Source: Kribbella rubisoli
GTDB lineage: Bacteria > Actinomycetota > Actinomycetes > Propionibacteriales > Kribbellaceae
Reading direction: 5' to 3'
Assembly (NCBI RefSeq): GCF_004217145.1
Contig: NZ_SHKR01000015.1
Coordinates: 1 to 64,000, forward strand
Length of the DNA stretch: 64,000 bases
Under the pieces are notes generated by a model. That model saw only the letters and a list, made by a program, of their open reading frames with translations, searched no databases and was not told where the DNA came from. Both the position numbers and the translations under genes were made by a program. Every line of letters begins with the position of its first letter. Within the stretch, counting starts at the first letter, position 1. Positions 24,173 to 32,992 of this stretch are shown here, in pieces.

Positions 24173-25671
24173 CCGGTCTGCTGACGATGACCGGGATCGT
24201 CAAGGAGTTTCCCGGCGTACGGGCGCTCGACGGGGTCGATCTCGACGTTCGTGCCGGGGAGGTGCACTGCCTGCTCGGGCAGAACGGCGCCGGCAAGTCC
24301 ACGTTGATCCGGGTGCTGACCGGTGCGCACCAGCCGGATGCGGGCACGATCCACCTGAACGGCGAGCCGGTCCAGCTGAACAGTCCGACCGCGGCGATCC
24401 AGCGCGGGATCGCCGCGATCTACCAGGAACTCGACCTGGTGCCTGAGCTGACCGTTGCCGAGAACATCTTTCTCGGCCACGAGCCTGCCCGCTTCGGCTT
24501 CAGCCGCAGGCACGAGGCGACCGTCCGGGCCCGCGAGATCCTGCAAGGTCTCGGGCACGCCGAGATCCCCACCCACCGCGCCGTCGGTTCACTGCCGGCC
24601 GCCGGTCAGCAGGTCGTGAGCATGGCCAGGGCGCTGTCTCGTGACGCCCGCCTGATCGTGATGGACGAACCGTCCGCGGTCCTCGATCCCGAAGAGGTGT
24701 CGAACCTGTTCCGGGTGATCCGCGGCCTGACCGAACGCGGCGTCGCGGTCGTCTACATCTCGCACCGGCTCGAGGAGATCCGCCGGATCGGCGACCGGGT
24801 CACGGTCCTGAAGGACGGCGCGACGGTCGCCACCGGACTCGACGCCCGCGAGACCCCGACGAAGGAACTCATCCGGCTGATGACCGGACGCTCGATCGAG
24901 TACGTCTTCCCGCCGCGCAACGAGGTCCCGAGCACGGCGCCGGTCGTGCTCGAGGTCGACGAGCTGACCAGGCCGGGCGAGTTCGCCGGGATCAGTTTCA
25001 CGGTCCGCGCCGGCGAGATCCTCGGGCTGGCGGGCCTCGTCGGCTCCGGACGTTCCGAAGTACTCGAGACCGTGTACGGCGCGCGACGCGCGGCGAGCGG
25101 ATCCGTCCGCGTCGACGGCGCCGCGCTACGGCCAGGACGGGTGCAGGCGGCGGTCAAGGCCGGGGTCGGTCTCGCTCCGGAGGAACGCAAGAGCCAGGCG
25201 CTGCTGCTGGATCAGGCCGTGTACAAGAACATCACTGTGTCGACGCTGCAGCGGTTCGCCAGCGGGGGATTCCTGAACAACCGCGCCGAGCGGGAGGCAG
25301 CGGCCGGCCTGGCCAGGTCGCTGGACCTGCGGCCGGCCGGGGTCGACCATCCGGTCCGCAACCTGTCCGGGGGCAACCAGCAGAAGGTCGTGCTGGCGCG
25401 CTGGTTGCTGCGGGACTGCCGGGTGCTGCTGCTCGACGAGCCGACACGCGGCGTCGACGTCGGCGCGCGCTCGGAGATCTACGCGCTGATCCGCGCGCTC
25501 GCGGCCAACGGAGTCGCGATCGTGCTGGTCTCCAGCGAGGTTGAGGAAGTGCTCGGTCTGTCCGACCGGGTCGTCGTACTGCGGGAGGGGCGTGCCGTCC
25601 ACACGGGACCCGCGCAAGCCATCGACGAACACCAGGTCCTCGACCTGGTGATGGAGGGGAGTGCGGTGTGA
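24169..25671 (+). CDS. Sugar ABC transporter ATP-binding protein (RbsA/XylG type)
   Basis: 500 residues with two nucleotide-binding domains, as in CUT2 importers. The first has GQNGAGKSTL and VMDEPSAVLDPEE; the second has a degenerate Walker A GLVGSGRSE, LSGGNQQKVVLARWL and LLLDEPTRGVDVG. This asymmetry is normal for RbsA. It powers uptake of a monosaccharide by the permease and lipoprotein encoded next. The ATG at 24169 follows GGGAGG. The stop overlaps the permease start (TGATG). Confidence 0.93.
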   Translation: MTGLLTMTGIVKEFPGVRALDGVDLDVRAGEVHCLLGQNGAGKSTLIRVLTGAHQPDAGTIHLNGEPVQLNSPTAAIQRGIAAIYQELDLVPELTVAENIFLGHEPARFGFSRRHEATVRAREILQGLGHAEIPTHRAVGSLPAAGQQVVSMARALSRDARLIVMDEPSAVLDPEEVSNLFRVIRGLTERGVAVVYISHRLEEIRRIGDRVTVLKDGATVATGLDARETPTKELIRLMTGRSIEYVFPPRNEVPSTAPVVLEVDELTRPGEFAGISFTVRAGEILGLAGLVGSGRSEVLETVYGARRAASGSVRVDGAALRPGRVQAAVKAGVGLAPEERKSQALLLDQAVYKNITVSTLQRFASGGFLNNRAEREAAAGLARSLDLRPAGVDHPVRNLSGGNQQKVVLARWLLRDCRVLLLDEPTRGVDVGARSEIYALIRALAANGVAIVLVSSEVEEVLGLSDRVVVLREGRAVHTGPAQAIDEHQVLDLVMEGSAV

Positions 25672-26735
25672 TGAGTGAGGACATCACGAGACCTGACACA
25701 ACGCCGGAAACCCGGCCGGACACGACGGCGTCGACCCAGGCGACCGTGACTCCGCCGGCCGCGCAACGATCGGCGAACCTGCTCACGTCCGGCATCGGAC
25801 GCAACCTCGGCCTGGTGGTCGCGCTGGTCGTGCTCTGCATCGTCGGCGTGATCACCGCCGGCGACACGTTCGCCACCGGCGCCAACGTACTGACGATCCT
25901 GCGGCTCGCCGCCGTCATCGGTGTCGTCAGCGTCGGCATGACGTTCGTCATCACTGGTGGCGGGATCGACCTGAGCGTCGGCGCGATGGTCGCACTGGCC
26001 TCGGTGTGGGCGACCACGCTGGCGACCCAGCAGCTGGCTGCCGACTACCACTGGATCCTGATGGTCAGCACGGCGCTCGCAGTCGGCGCCGCCTGCGGCC
26101 TGGTCAACGGCCTGTTGGTTGCCTATGGCAAGATCGTGCCGTTCATCGCGACGCTGGCGATGCTCGCGGCGGCGCGCGGTCTGGCCGAGATCATCTCGGA
26201 CCGGAAGACCCAGATCATCACGGTCAACTCGTTCGTCGACTTCTTCGGCGGCTCGCTGCTCGGCGTACCGGTACTGGTCTGGATCTTCCTGCTGGTCGCC
26301 GCGGCCGGCTGGGTGGTGCTGAACCGGACCACGTTCGGCCGCCGTACCTTCGCCGTCGGCGGCAACGCCGAGGCCGCCCGGCTGGCGGGGATCAAGGTCC
26401 AGCGTCACACCGTGGCGCTGTACGTCGTGGCCGGCCTCTGCTGCGGGATCGCCGCGGTGATGCTGATGGCGCGGACGACGACGGGGAGCTCCACCCACGG
26501 ACAGCTGTACGAGCTGGACGCGATCGCGGCGGTGGTCATCGGCGGCACGCTGCTGTCCGGCGGCCGCGGCACGATCGTCGGCACCGTCATCGGCGTACTG
26601 ATCTTCACGACGTTGAACAACGTCTTCACGCTCAACAACCTGAGCATCTCCGCCCAGTCTGTGGCCAAGGGCGCGATCATCGTGGTCGCCGTCCTGCTGC
26701 AGCAACGTCTGGCCGCCCGCACGACGAGTTCATAG
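25671..26735 (+). CDS. Sugar ABC transporter permease (RbsC/XylH type)
   Basis: 354 residues. A hydrophilic Thr/Pro-rich N-terminus of about 38 residues precedes eight to ten membrane helices. Family signatures include ITGGGIDLSVGAMVALASV, VNGLLVAYGKIVPFIATLAM and FTTLNNVFTLNNLS. It forms the membrane channel with the RbsA-type ATPase. Either GTG 25668 or ATG 25671 could be used; ATG shares a base with the preceding stop and is chosen. Confidence 0.92.
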   Translation: MSEDITRPDTTPETRPDTTASTQATVTPPAAQRSANLLTSGIGRNLGLVVALVVLCIVGVITAGDTFATGANVLTILRLAAVIGVVSVGMTFVITGGGIDLSVGAMVALASVWATTLATQQLAADYHWILMVSTALAVGAACGLVNGLLVAYGKIVPFIATLAMLAAARGLAEIISDRKTQIITVNSFVDFFGGSLLGVPVLVWIFLLVAAAGWVVLNRTTFGRRTFAVGGNAEAARLAGIKVQRHTVALYVVAGLCCGIAAVMLMARTTTGSSTHGQLYELDAIAAVVIGGTLLSGGRGTIVGTVIGVLIFTTLNNVFTLNNLSISAQSVAKGAIIVVAVLLQQRLAARTTSS

Positions 26736-26745
26736 GAGGACAACG

Positions 26746-27786
26746 ATGTCCAAACGTTCCGCGCGAAGTCTGGTGGTCGCAGGTCTGGCTGCGGTCGCCC
26801 TGACGGCCTGTACCAGCAACACCCCGAAGGCCGAAGACACTGCCGACAAGGCGCCGGCCAACCAGGCCGCGGTCAAGAACGACGAGCCCGGCAAGAAGGT
26901 CAAGATCGGCTTCTCCGCACCGGCCGCCGACCACGGCTGGATGGGCGCCATCACCAAGGCGACCCAGGCCGAGGCCAAGAAGTACTCCGACGTCGAGCTG
27001 GTCGTCGCCGAGGGCACGAACGACGTGAACCTGCAGATCAGCCAGGTCGAGACGTTCATCAACCAGAAGGTCGACGCCATCGTCCTGCTTCCGTTCGACG
27101 GCGCCGCGCTCACCCCGGTCGCGACGAAGGCGATGGAGGCCGGCATCACGGTGATCAACGTCGACCGCGAGTTCGACAGCTCGTTCGCGGCCCGGACGAC
27201 GGTGCTCGGCGACAACCACGGGATGGGCGTGTCGGCGGGCACGTACATCTGCGATCAGCTGAAGGGCAAGAAGGACGCGGTGGTCGCCGAGATCGCCGGC
27301 ATCGACTCGCTGCCGTTGACTCAGGACCGCAGCCGGGGGTTCAAGGAAGCGCTCGCCGACTGCGGCCTGAAGGTGAGCAACCGGGTGGCCGCGGAGTTCA
27401 CCGTGGAGTCCGGCGAGAAGGCCGCCGCCAACCTGCTGCAGGCGGCGCCGAAGATCGACGCGATCTGGAACCACGACGACGACCAGGGCGTCGGCGTGAT
27501 GGCCGCGATCAAGAACTCCGGCCGCAAGGAGTTCTTCGTCGTCGGCGGGGCCGGTTCGGCGAACGTGATGCGGGACATCAAGTCCGGCAACTCGTTGCTG
27601 AAGGCCACCGTCATCTACCCGTCCACGCAGGGTGCCGACGGCATCCGGCTGGCCCGCCTGCTGGTGCAGAAGAAGGCTCTCGGCGACCTGGTGGAGGTCG
27701 AGGTGCCGCGCACCGTCCGGCTGTACGCGCCGGTGGTCACCAAGGACAACGTGGACCAGTACCTGCCCACCGCATTCGAGAGCTAA
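26746..27786 (+). CDS. Sugar-binding lipoprotein of the ABC transporter (RbsB-like)
   Basis: 346 residues. Signal peptide with lipobox LTAC and acylated Cys22, a Lys/Asp/Ala-rich linker, then a periplasmic-binding-protein type 1 fold: KIGFSAPAADHGWMGAITKA, INQKVDAIVLLPFDGAAL, HDDDQGVGVMAAI and VEVPRTVRLYAPVVT. It captures the sugar at the cell surface for the RbsA/RbsC pair. ATG at 26746 follows AGGAGGA. The likely ligand is a pentose or related polyol, inferred from the xylose isomerase downstream. Confidence 0.92.
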   Translation: MSKRSARSLVVAGLAAVALTACTSNTPKAEDTADKAPANQAAVKNDEPGKKVKIGFSAPAADHGWMGAITKATQAEAKKYSDVELVVAEGTNDVNLQISQVETFINQKVDAIVLLPFDGAALTPVATKAMEAGITVINVDREFDSSFAARTTVLGDNHGMGVSAGTYICDQLKGKKDAVVAEIAGIDSLPLTQDRSRGFKEALADCGLKVSNRVAAEFTVESGEKAAANLLQAAPKIDAIWNHDDDQGVGVMAAIKNSGRKEFFVVGGAGSANVMRDIKSGNSLLKATVIYPSTQGADGIRLARLLVQKKALGDLVEVEVPRTVRLYAPVVTKDNVDQYLPTAFES

Positions 27787-27796
27787 GAGGAGAGCA

Positions 27797-28960
27797 ATGA
27801 CGAACCTGGGCATCGGCCTGATCGGCTACGCGTTCATGGGTGCCGCCCATTCGCAGGCCTGGCGGAGCGCGCCGCGCTTCTTCGACCTGCCGTTGGACCC
27901 GGCGATGAACGTGCTCTGCGGTCGCAACGCCGAGGCTGTCCAAGCGGCCGCGACGAAGCTCGGCTGGAAGGAGACCGAGACCGACTGGCGCAAGCTGCTC
28001 GGCCGCGACGACGTCCAGCTGGTCGACGTGTGTACGCCGGGCGACAGCCACGCCGAGATCGCGATCGCAGCCCTGGAGGCCGGCAAGCACGTCCTCTGCG
28101 AGAAACCGCTGGCCAACACCGTCGAGGAGGCCGAGGCGATGACCGCGGCGGCCGAGGCGGCCAGGGCCAAGGGGATCAGGTCGATGGTCGGGTTCACCTA
28201 CCGCCGCGTGCCGGCGATCGCGCTGGCCCGCCAGCTCGTTGCCGAGGGCAAGATCGGGACGATCCGGCACGTGCGCGCGCAGTACCTGCAGGACTGGATC
28301 TCCGACCCGGAGGCGCCGCTGTCGTGGCGGCTGGACAAGTCGAAGGCCGGTTCGGGTGCGCTCGGTGACATCGGCGCGCACATCATCGACATGACGCAGT
28401 ACATCACCGGTGACACCATCGGCGAGGTCAGCGCGCGGCTGGAGACGTTCGTGAAGGAGCGTCCGGTCGCGGCCGAGCACTCAGGTCTGGCCGGTACGGC
28501 GGGTACCGAGCGCGGACCGGTCACTGTCGACGACGCGGCCGTGTTCCTGGCGACGTTCCGCTCCGGGGCGCTGGGCGTCTTCGAGGCGACCCGCTTCGCG
28601 ACCGGCCGGAAGAACGCGATCCGGATCGAGATCAACGGAAGCCTCGGCAGCCTGGCGTTCGACTTCGAGGACATGAACCTTCTGCACTACTACGACGCAA
28701 CCGATGACTCGAGGATCGCCGGCTTCCGGCGCATCCTCGCGACCGAACCCGACCACCCGTACGTCGCCGCGTGGTGGCCGCCGGGCCACCTGCTCGGCTA
28801 CGAGCACGGCTTCACCCACCAGGTCGTCGACCTCGTCACCGCGATTGCCGAAGGCACCGATCCGGCGCCGTCGTTCGCGGACGGACTCCAGGTCCAGCGT
28901 GTGCTGGCCGCGGTCGAGACCAGCTCTACAACCCGTCAATGGCAGGAGATTGCAGCATGA
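27797..28960 (+). CDS. Gfo/Idh/MocA family oxidoreductase
   Basis: 387 residues. N-terminal NAD(P)-binding Rossmann fold (GIGLIGYAFMGAAHS), the signature CEKPLANT with the catalytic Lys, then the C-terminal alpha/beta substrate domain (GSGALGDIGAHIIDM with the catalytic Asp/His pair). Members oxidise sugar or inositol hydroxyls. In this operon it may convert an imported sugar to a keto form. AGGAG upstream of ATG 27797; its stop overlaps the xylose isomerase ATG (ATGA). Confidence 0.9.
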   Translation: MTNLGIGLIGYAFMGAAHSQAWRSAPRFFDLPLDPAMNVLCGRNAEAVQAAATKLGWKETETDWRKLLGRDDVQLVDVCTPGDSHAEIAIAALEAGKHVLCEKPLANTVEEAEAMTAAAEAARAKGIRSMVGFTYRRVPAIALARQLVAEGKIGTIRHVRAQYLQDWISDPEAPLSWRLDKSKAGSGALGDIGAHIIDMTQYITGDTIGEVSARLETFVKERPVAAEHSGLAGTAGTERGPVTVDDAAVFLATFRSGALGVFEATRFATGRKNAIRIEINGSLGSLAFDFEDMNLLHYYDATDDSRIAGFRRILATEPDHPYVAAWWPPGHLLGYEHGFTHQVVDLVTAIAEGTDPAPSFADGLQVQRVLAAVETSSTTRQWQEIAA

Positions 28961-30117
28961 ACAGCTTTACCCCGACCAAGGACGACAAGTTCTCCTTCGG
29001 CCTGTGGACCGTCGGATGGCAGGGCGTCGACGTCTTCGGTACGGCGGTCCGCCCGGCGATGGACCCGGTCCACGCCGTCGAGAAGCTCGCGGAGCTCGGC
29101 GCCGCGGCCGTCACGTTCCACGACGACGACGTCGTACCCGATGACAACACTCGCGGGCAGGTGCTCGAGCGCTTCACGAAGGCCCTCGCCGAGACCGGCA
29201 TGGGCGTCGAGATGATGACCACGAACCTGTTCAGCCACCCCGTCTTCAAGGACGGCGGCCTGACCGCCAACGACCGCCAGGTACGCCGGTACGCGTTGGC
29301 GAAGGTGCTGCGCAACGTCGATCTCGCCGCCGAGCTTGGCGCGACGACGTACGTGCTGTGGGGCGGTCGTGAAGGTGCCGAGTCCGGCGGTTCGAAGGAC
29401 GTGCGGGCCGCGCTGGATCGATACAAGGAGTCGATGGACCTGCTCTGCGCGTACGTTCGCGAGCAGGGGTACAACATCCGGTTCGCGATCGAGCCGAAGC
29501 CGAACGAGCCGCGCGGTGACATCCTGCTGCCGTCGATCGGCCATGCGATTGCCTTCATCAACGACCTCGCCGACCCGGAGCTGGTCGGGATCAACCCCGA
29601 GGTCGGGCACGAGCAGATGGCGTCGCTGAACTACGCGCACGGCATCGCGCAGGCGTTGTGGCACGGGAAGCTGTACCACATCGACCTCAACGGGCAGCAC
29701 GGTCCGCGGTTCGACCAGGACCTGCGGTTCGGCGCCGGCAACCTGCGCGAGGCGTTCTGGACGGTCGACGTACTGCAGGGGGCGGGACGCTACCCGGCCT
29801 ACGACGGGCACATCCACTTCGACTACAAGCCGCCGCGGACCGAGGACGAGGACGGCGTGTGGGAGACCGCGCGCGGTTGCATGCGGAACTACCTGATCCT
29901 TCGCGAGAAGGTGAACGCGTTCCGGGCGGACCCGGAGGTCGTCGAGGCGCTCGAAGCCGCGCGGGTCGGGGAGCTGAACGAGCCGACGCTCGCCGACGGC
30001 GAGTCGCTGGCCGACCTCCGCGGCGCGTCGTACGACCCGGACGCGCTGGGCAACCGCGGCCTCGGGTTCGAACGTCTGGACCAGTTGGCCATGGAACACC
30101 TCCTCGGCGTCCGGTAA
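28957..30117 (+). CDS. xylA: Xylose isomerase
   Basis: 386 residues, close to the 385-395 usual in actinomycetes. Interconverts D-xylose and D-xylulose (and glucose/fructose) using two divalent metals. Visible motifs: FGLWTVGWQG, the catalytic loop TFHDDDVVPD with the ring-opening His, EPKPNEPRGD, NPEVGHEQM and HIDLNGQ with metal ligands, and LRFGAGNLREAFW. The gene overlaps the oxidoreductase stop, and the next gene begins 13 bases on. No xylulokinase gene is in the window, which is unusual for a complete xylose operon. Confidence 0.93.
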   Translation: MNSFTPTKDDKFSFGLWTVGWQGVDVFGTAVRPAMDPVHAVEKLAELGAAAVTFHDDDVVPDDNTRGQVLERFTKALAETGMGVEMMTTNLFSHPVFKDGGLTANDRQVRRYALAKVLRNVDLAAELGATTYVLWGGREGAESGGSKDVRAALDRYKESMDLLCAYVREQGYNIRFAIEPKPNEPRGDILLPSIGHAIAFINDLADPELVGINPEVGHEQMASLNYAHGIAQALWHGKLYHIDLNGQHGPRFDQDLRFGAGNLREAFWTVDVLQGAGRYPAYDGHIHFDYKPPRTEDEDGVWETARGCMRNYLILREKVNAFRADPEVVEALEAARVGELNEPTLADGESLADLRGASYDPDALGNRGLGFERLDQLAMEHLLGVR

Positions 30118-30129
30118 GGAGCAGACGAC

Positions 30130-31131
30130 ATGGCTCGACCGATCACGTTGTTCACCGGGCAGTGGGCCGACCTCCCGTTCGAGGAGGTCGCCCGGCTGGC
30201 CGCGTCGTGGGGCTACGAAGGACTTGAGATCGCCTGCTGGGGCGACCATCTCGACGTACGGCGTGCCGCCGAGGATGCGGCGTACGTGCAGGATCGTCTC
30301 GACATCCTCGAGAAGCACAACCTCAAGGTCTGGACGATCTCCAACCACCTGCTCGGGCAGGCGGTCTGCGACGATCCGATCGACCAGCGGCACCAGGCGA
30401 TCCTGCCCGGGCACATCTGGGGCGACGGTGATCCGGAAGGTGTCCGGCAGCGCGCGGCTGAGGAGATGAAGACCACCGCTCGGGCCGCGCGTGCGCTCGG
30501 CGTCGATGTCGTGGTCGGGTTCACCGGGTCGTCGATCTGGAAGACGGTCGCGATGTTCCCGCCGGTGCCGCCGGCGATGCTCGAGGCCGGGTACCAGGAC
30601 TTCGCGGACCGGTGGAACCCGATCCTCGACGTGTTCGACGAGGTGGGCGTGAAGTTCGCGCACGAGGTGCACCCGTCGGAGATCGCGTACGACTACTGGT
30701 CGACGACCGCCACGCTCGAGGCGATCGGGCACCGGCCGGCGTTCGGGCTGAACTGGGATCCGTCGCACTTTGTCTGGCAGGACCTCGACCCGGTCGGGTT
30801 CCTGTGGGACTTCAAGGACCGGATCTACCACGTCGACTGCAAGGACGCGAAGCGTCAGGTCGGCAACGGCCGCAACGGGCGGATGGGTTCACATCTCGCC
30901 TGGGGCGATCCGCGGCGCGGTTGGGACTTCGTCTCGACCGGTCACGGGGACGTCCCGTGGGAGGCGTGCTTCCGGATGCTCAACACGATCGGGTACGACG
31001 GCCCGATCTCGGTCGAATGGGAAGACGCCGGCATGGACCGCCTGGTCGGCGCTGCCGAAGCCGTCCAGTTCGTCCGCTCGCTCGCCTTCGACGCCCCGAC
31101 GGCATCCTTCGACGCGGCATTCTCGTCGTAG
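30130..31131 (+). CDS. Sugar phosphate isomerase/epimerase (TIM barrel)
   Basis: 333 residues of the AP endonuclease 2/xylose isomerase-like barrel. Metal-binding positions appear in KFAHEVHPSEIAYD (Glu, His), NWDPSHFVWQ (Asp, His), YHVDCKDA (Asp) and SVEWEDAGMD (Glu). The family includes inosose isomerases, hydroxypyruvate isomerases and keto-sugar epimerases; a 3-keto-sugar role would fit the Gfo/Idh partner. ATG at 30130 with AAGGAG seven bases before. Last gene of the sugar operon. Confidence 0.88.
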   Translation: MARPITLFTGQWADLPFEEVARLAASWGYEGLEIACWGDHLDVRRAAEDAAYVQDRLDILEKHNLKVWTISNHLLGQAVCDDPIDQRHQAILPGHIWGDGDPEGVRQRAAEEMKTTARAARALGVDVVVGFTGSSIWKTVAMFPPVPPAMLEAGYQDFADRWNPILDVFDEVGVKFAHEVHPSEIAYDYWSTTATLEAIGHRPAFGLNWDPSHFVWQDLDPVGFLWDFKDRIYHVDCKDAKRQVGNGRNGRMGSHLAWGDPRRGWDFVSTGHGDVPWEACFRMLNTIGYDGPISVEWEDAGMDRLVGAAEAVQFVRSLAFDAPTASFDAAFSS

Positions 31132-31170
31132 CGCCGTAGATCCGGGACCTCCAGCGGTTACGCTCGGCCT

Positions 31171-31491
31171 ATGAGTGCTGGAAAGTACGCCGCGCAGATC
31201 GTGGAGGTCCCGGACCACGGCATCAAGTTGGAGCCGGTCGAGGGCACGACCGTCCCGGACGGGCCCAACGAGGTGAACCTGCTCGGGATGTCGATCGCGT
31301 TGGCGCTCGGCGCGGCGGGGTATCACCACCACGCCGAGCAGCGCGACCCCGAGCTGCAGACGCTGGACGCGTTGCTTGCCGGCGATGCGGTGATGCCCTG
31401 GAAGCCGGCCGCGGCAGGGAGTACGGCGTACATCGTGTGTGAGCTGAACGACGGGCGGCCAACCTGCGAGGTCCGTCCCACAGCTGACTAG
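31171..31491 (+). CDS. Small hypothetical protein
   Basis: 106 residues, acidic, without membrane segment. One odd feature is a GYHHHAEQRD run near residues 50-59 after a hydrophobic LLGMSIALALGAA stretch. Family not recognised. The stop TAG is immediately followed by the GTGATG start of the DUF2071 gene, so they are likely co-transcribed. The high-GC third positions match coding sequence. A start at 31171 has no strong ribosome-binding site (leader CGGCCT). Confidence 0.55.
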   Translation: MSAGKYAAQIVEVPDHGIKLEPVEGTTVPDGPNEVNLLGMSIALALGAAGYHHHAEQRDPELQTLDALLAGDAVMPWKPAAAGSTAYIVCELNDGRPTCEVRPTAD

Positions 31492-31494
31492 GTG

Positions 31495-32211
31495 ATGTGG
31501 CCGGCGGCTCCGGCGCTGCAGCAACCGCTGATCCTGCGGCAGCGCTGGCTCGATCTGACCTTCCTGCACTGGGCTGTCGAGCCGGCTGCGGTCGCGCACT
31601 TCTTCCCGCCGGGCACGCGTCCGGACACGTTCGAGGGACGCACGTACGTCGGTCTCGTGCCGTTCCGCATGGTCGACACCGGGCTGCCGCACGGTCCGGG
31701 CGTGCCGTACTTCGGCTCGTTCCTGGAAACGAACATCCGGCTCTACTCGATCGACGAGACCGGTCGGCGTGGTGTCGTGTTCCTCAGCCTCGACGCGAAC
31801 CGGCTGGCTGTGGTCGCGGCGGCACGGACTGTCTTCGGCCTGCCGTATCGGTGGGCTCGGATGAGTCATGCGCGCGACGGCAACCACCACACCTACACGT
31901 CGAGGTTGCGTGGGATCGAGTCAGCTGTTGGGGTCTCACTGGGGGAGCGCTTGCCTGTCGGGCCGCTCGAAGACTTCCTCACCGCGCGCTGGGGTCTGCA
32001 CATCGAGCGCGCCGGCCGCACCTGGTACCTGCCCAATGAACACCCTCCGTGGATCCTGCACTCCGCGACGCTGACTTCGCTGGAGGCTGACGCCTTGCTG
32101 AAGTCCGTCGGTCTGGTGCCTCCGGGTCGGCCGCCGGATCACGTCGCGTTCAGTGCTGGGGTGCCCGCTGCGTTCGGTCTGCCATCAGGGCAGCCGTCTC
32201 CCGGACGATGA
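31495..32211 (+). CDS. YqjF/DUF2071 family protein
   Basis: 238 residues. Typical features are RQRWLDLTFLHWAVEPAAVA, GLVPFRMVDTGLP, FGSFLETNIRLYS, FLSLDANRLAVV and FGLPYRWARM, matching DUF2071, a beta-barrel fold related to acetoacetate decarboxylase. Function unknown. Either GTG 31492 or ATG 31495 is possible. Its last 62 bases overlap the convergent TPR-like gene. Confidence 0.83.
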   Translation: MWPAAPALQQPLILRQRWLDLTFLHWAVEPAAVAHFFPPGTRPDTFEGRTYVGLVPFRMVDTGLPHGPGVPYFGSFLETNIRLYSIDETGRRGVVFLSLDANRLAVVAAARTVFGLPYRWARMSHARDGNHHTYTSRLRGIESAVGVSLGERLPVGPLEDFLTARWGLHIERAGRTWYLPNEHPPWILHSATLTSLEADALLKSVGLVPPGRPPDHVAFSAGVPAAFGLPSGQPSPGR

Positions 32212-32926
32212 ACTGCAGGTCGACCTGGGTCGCCCAGCGGTTGACCTCGGCTGCCAGTGCCTGCGAGCCGGCGGTGTCGCCTTCGTCGCGCAGCAGTACG
32301 GCGAGCAGCGTCTGCTGGGCGAGCGCACCGAGCAGATGCCCGACCTTCTGTCGCAGCTCGGTCGATCGCTCCCAGTGTTGCCTGGCCAGCACGAGATCGC
32401 CTGCGGTATGTGCGTGGTCGCCGAGATGCCTGAGCGCGAGCGACATCAGCAGCTCGTCGCCTGCCTTCTCGCCGAGCTGGAACGCCGTTGTGTAGTGCGC
32501 GAACGCTTCGTCAGGCTGGCTGTAAAGGTTGTCCGCCATCACACCCGCGTAGAAGCTGACGGCGCCTCGGCGGGCATCGTCCGGGGCGTCGGCGATCAAC
32601 TGCCCGGCGCGCGCTGCGAGGTCCCCGTCGTCAGCACGTGAGCCGAACAACACGGTCGAATAGTCCTTCCGCAGCTTCAGCATCGCGAGGTCCCAGGACT
32701 GATCGCCAAGGGCTTCAGCTGCGGCGATGGCGGCGGGGGCGTGGTCTGTCTGCTGGGCGAAGTCCTGGTCGGTAGCCACCTCGGCCCGGGCCAGCGTGAG
32801 AGTCAGACGCTCGGTCGGATCGTCGGGTGAGGCGGCGTTCAGGAGGGCGGTGGCGGCGGGCCACTGGCCGGCGCGCATGAGGTGAGTGGCGGCGGTGACG
32901 ACATCTGCTGCTGCAAGCTGGCTCAT
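32150..32926 (-). CDS. TPR-like helical repeat protein
   Basis: 258 residues, nearly all alpha-helical, built of helical pairs with TPR-like spacing of Ala, Gly and Leu (AATALLNAASPDD, AAEALGDQSWDLAML, AFAHYTTAFQLGEKAGDELLMSLALRHLG in part). Such proteins mediate protein contacts. The ATG at 32926 is two or three bases from a predicted start point, so the mRNA is probably leaderless. It is divergent from the marR gene, and an 18-base palindrome lies between its promoter boxes, so it is likely a target of that regulator. Confidence 0.72.
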   Translation of the reverse strand: MSQLAAADVVTAATHLMRAGQWPAATALLNAASPDDPTERLTLTLARAEVATDQDFAQQTDHAPAAIAAAEALGDQSWDLAMLKLRKDYSTVLFGSRADDGDLAARAGQLIADAPDDARRGAVSFYAGVMADNLYSQPDEAFAHYTTAFQLGEKAGDELLMSLALRHLGDHAHTAGDLVLARQHWERSTELRQKVGHLLGALAQQTLLAVLLRDEGDTAGSQALAAEVNRWATQVDLQFIVRETAALMADRTQRAPQH

Positions 32927-32934
32927 GCTGAAAG

Positions 32935-32962
32935 AGTATTTCGACGTCGAAATATTTGACAA
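32935..32962 (-). promoter_or_regulatory. Likely promoter of the TPR-like gene
   Basis: On the minus strand TTGTCA (32962-32957) and AATACT (32940-32935) are 16 bases apart. The start point would be near 32928, almost at the ATG (32926). Confidence 0.5.
32937..32954. promoter_or_regulatory. 18-base perfect palindrome, likely MarR operator
   Basis: TATTTCGACGTCGAAATA is a perfect AT-rich palindrome, standing out in this high-GC sequence. It fills the spacer of the minus-strand promoter and ends one base before the TTGACA of the plus-strand promoter. Confidence 0.75.
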
Positions 32963-32985
32963 CTAACCTTCACTGGCTGAAAAGT
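32956..32985 (+). promoter_or_regulatory. Likely promoter of the marR gene
   Basis: TTGACA (32956-32961) is a consensus -35. AAAAGT (32980-32985), 18 bases later, keeps the two key -10 positions. The start point would coincide with the GTG at 32993, giving a leaderless mRNA. A second imperfect repeat, CTAAC(CTTCA)...(TGAAAA)GTTAG, spans 32963-32988. Confidence 0.45.
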
Positions 32986-32992
32986 TAGGCGG

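Noticed and set aside
28936..30831. 631-codon open frame antisense to xylA and the TIM-barrel isomerase
   Set aside because: The plus strand encodes clear enzymes. Long antisense frames are common in high-GC DNA, and its Arg/Val/Leu-rich product matches no family.
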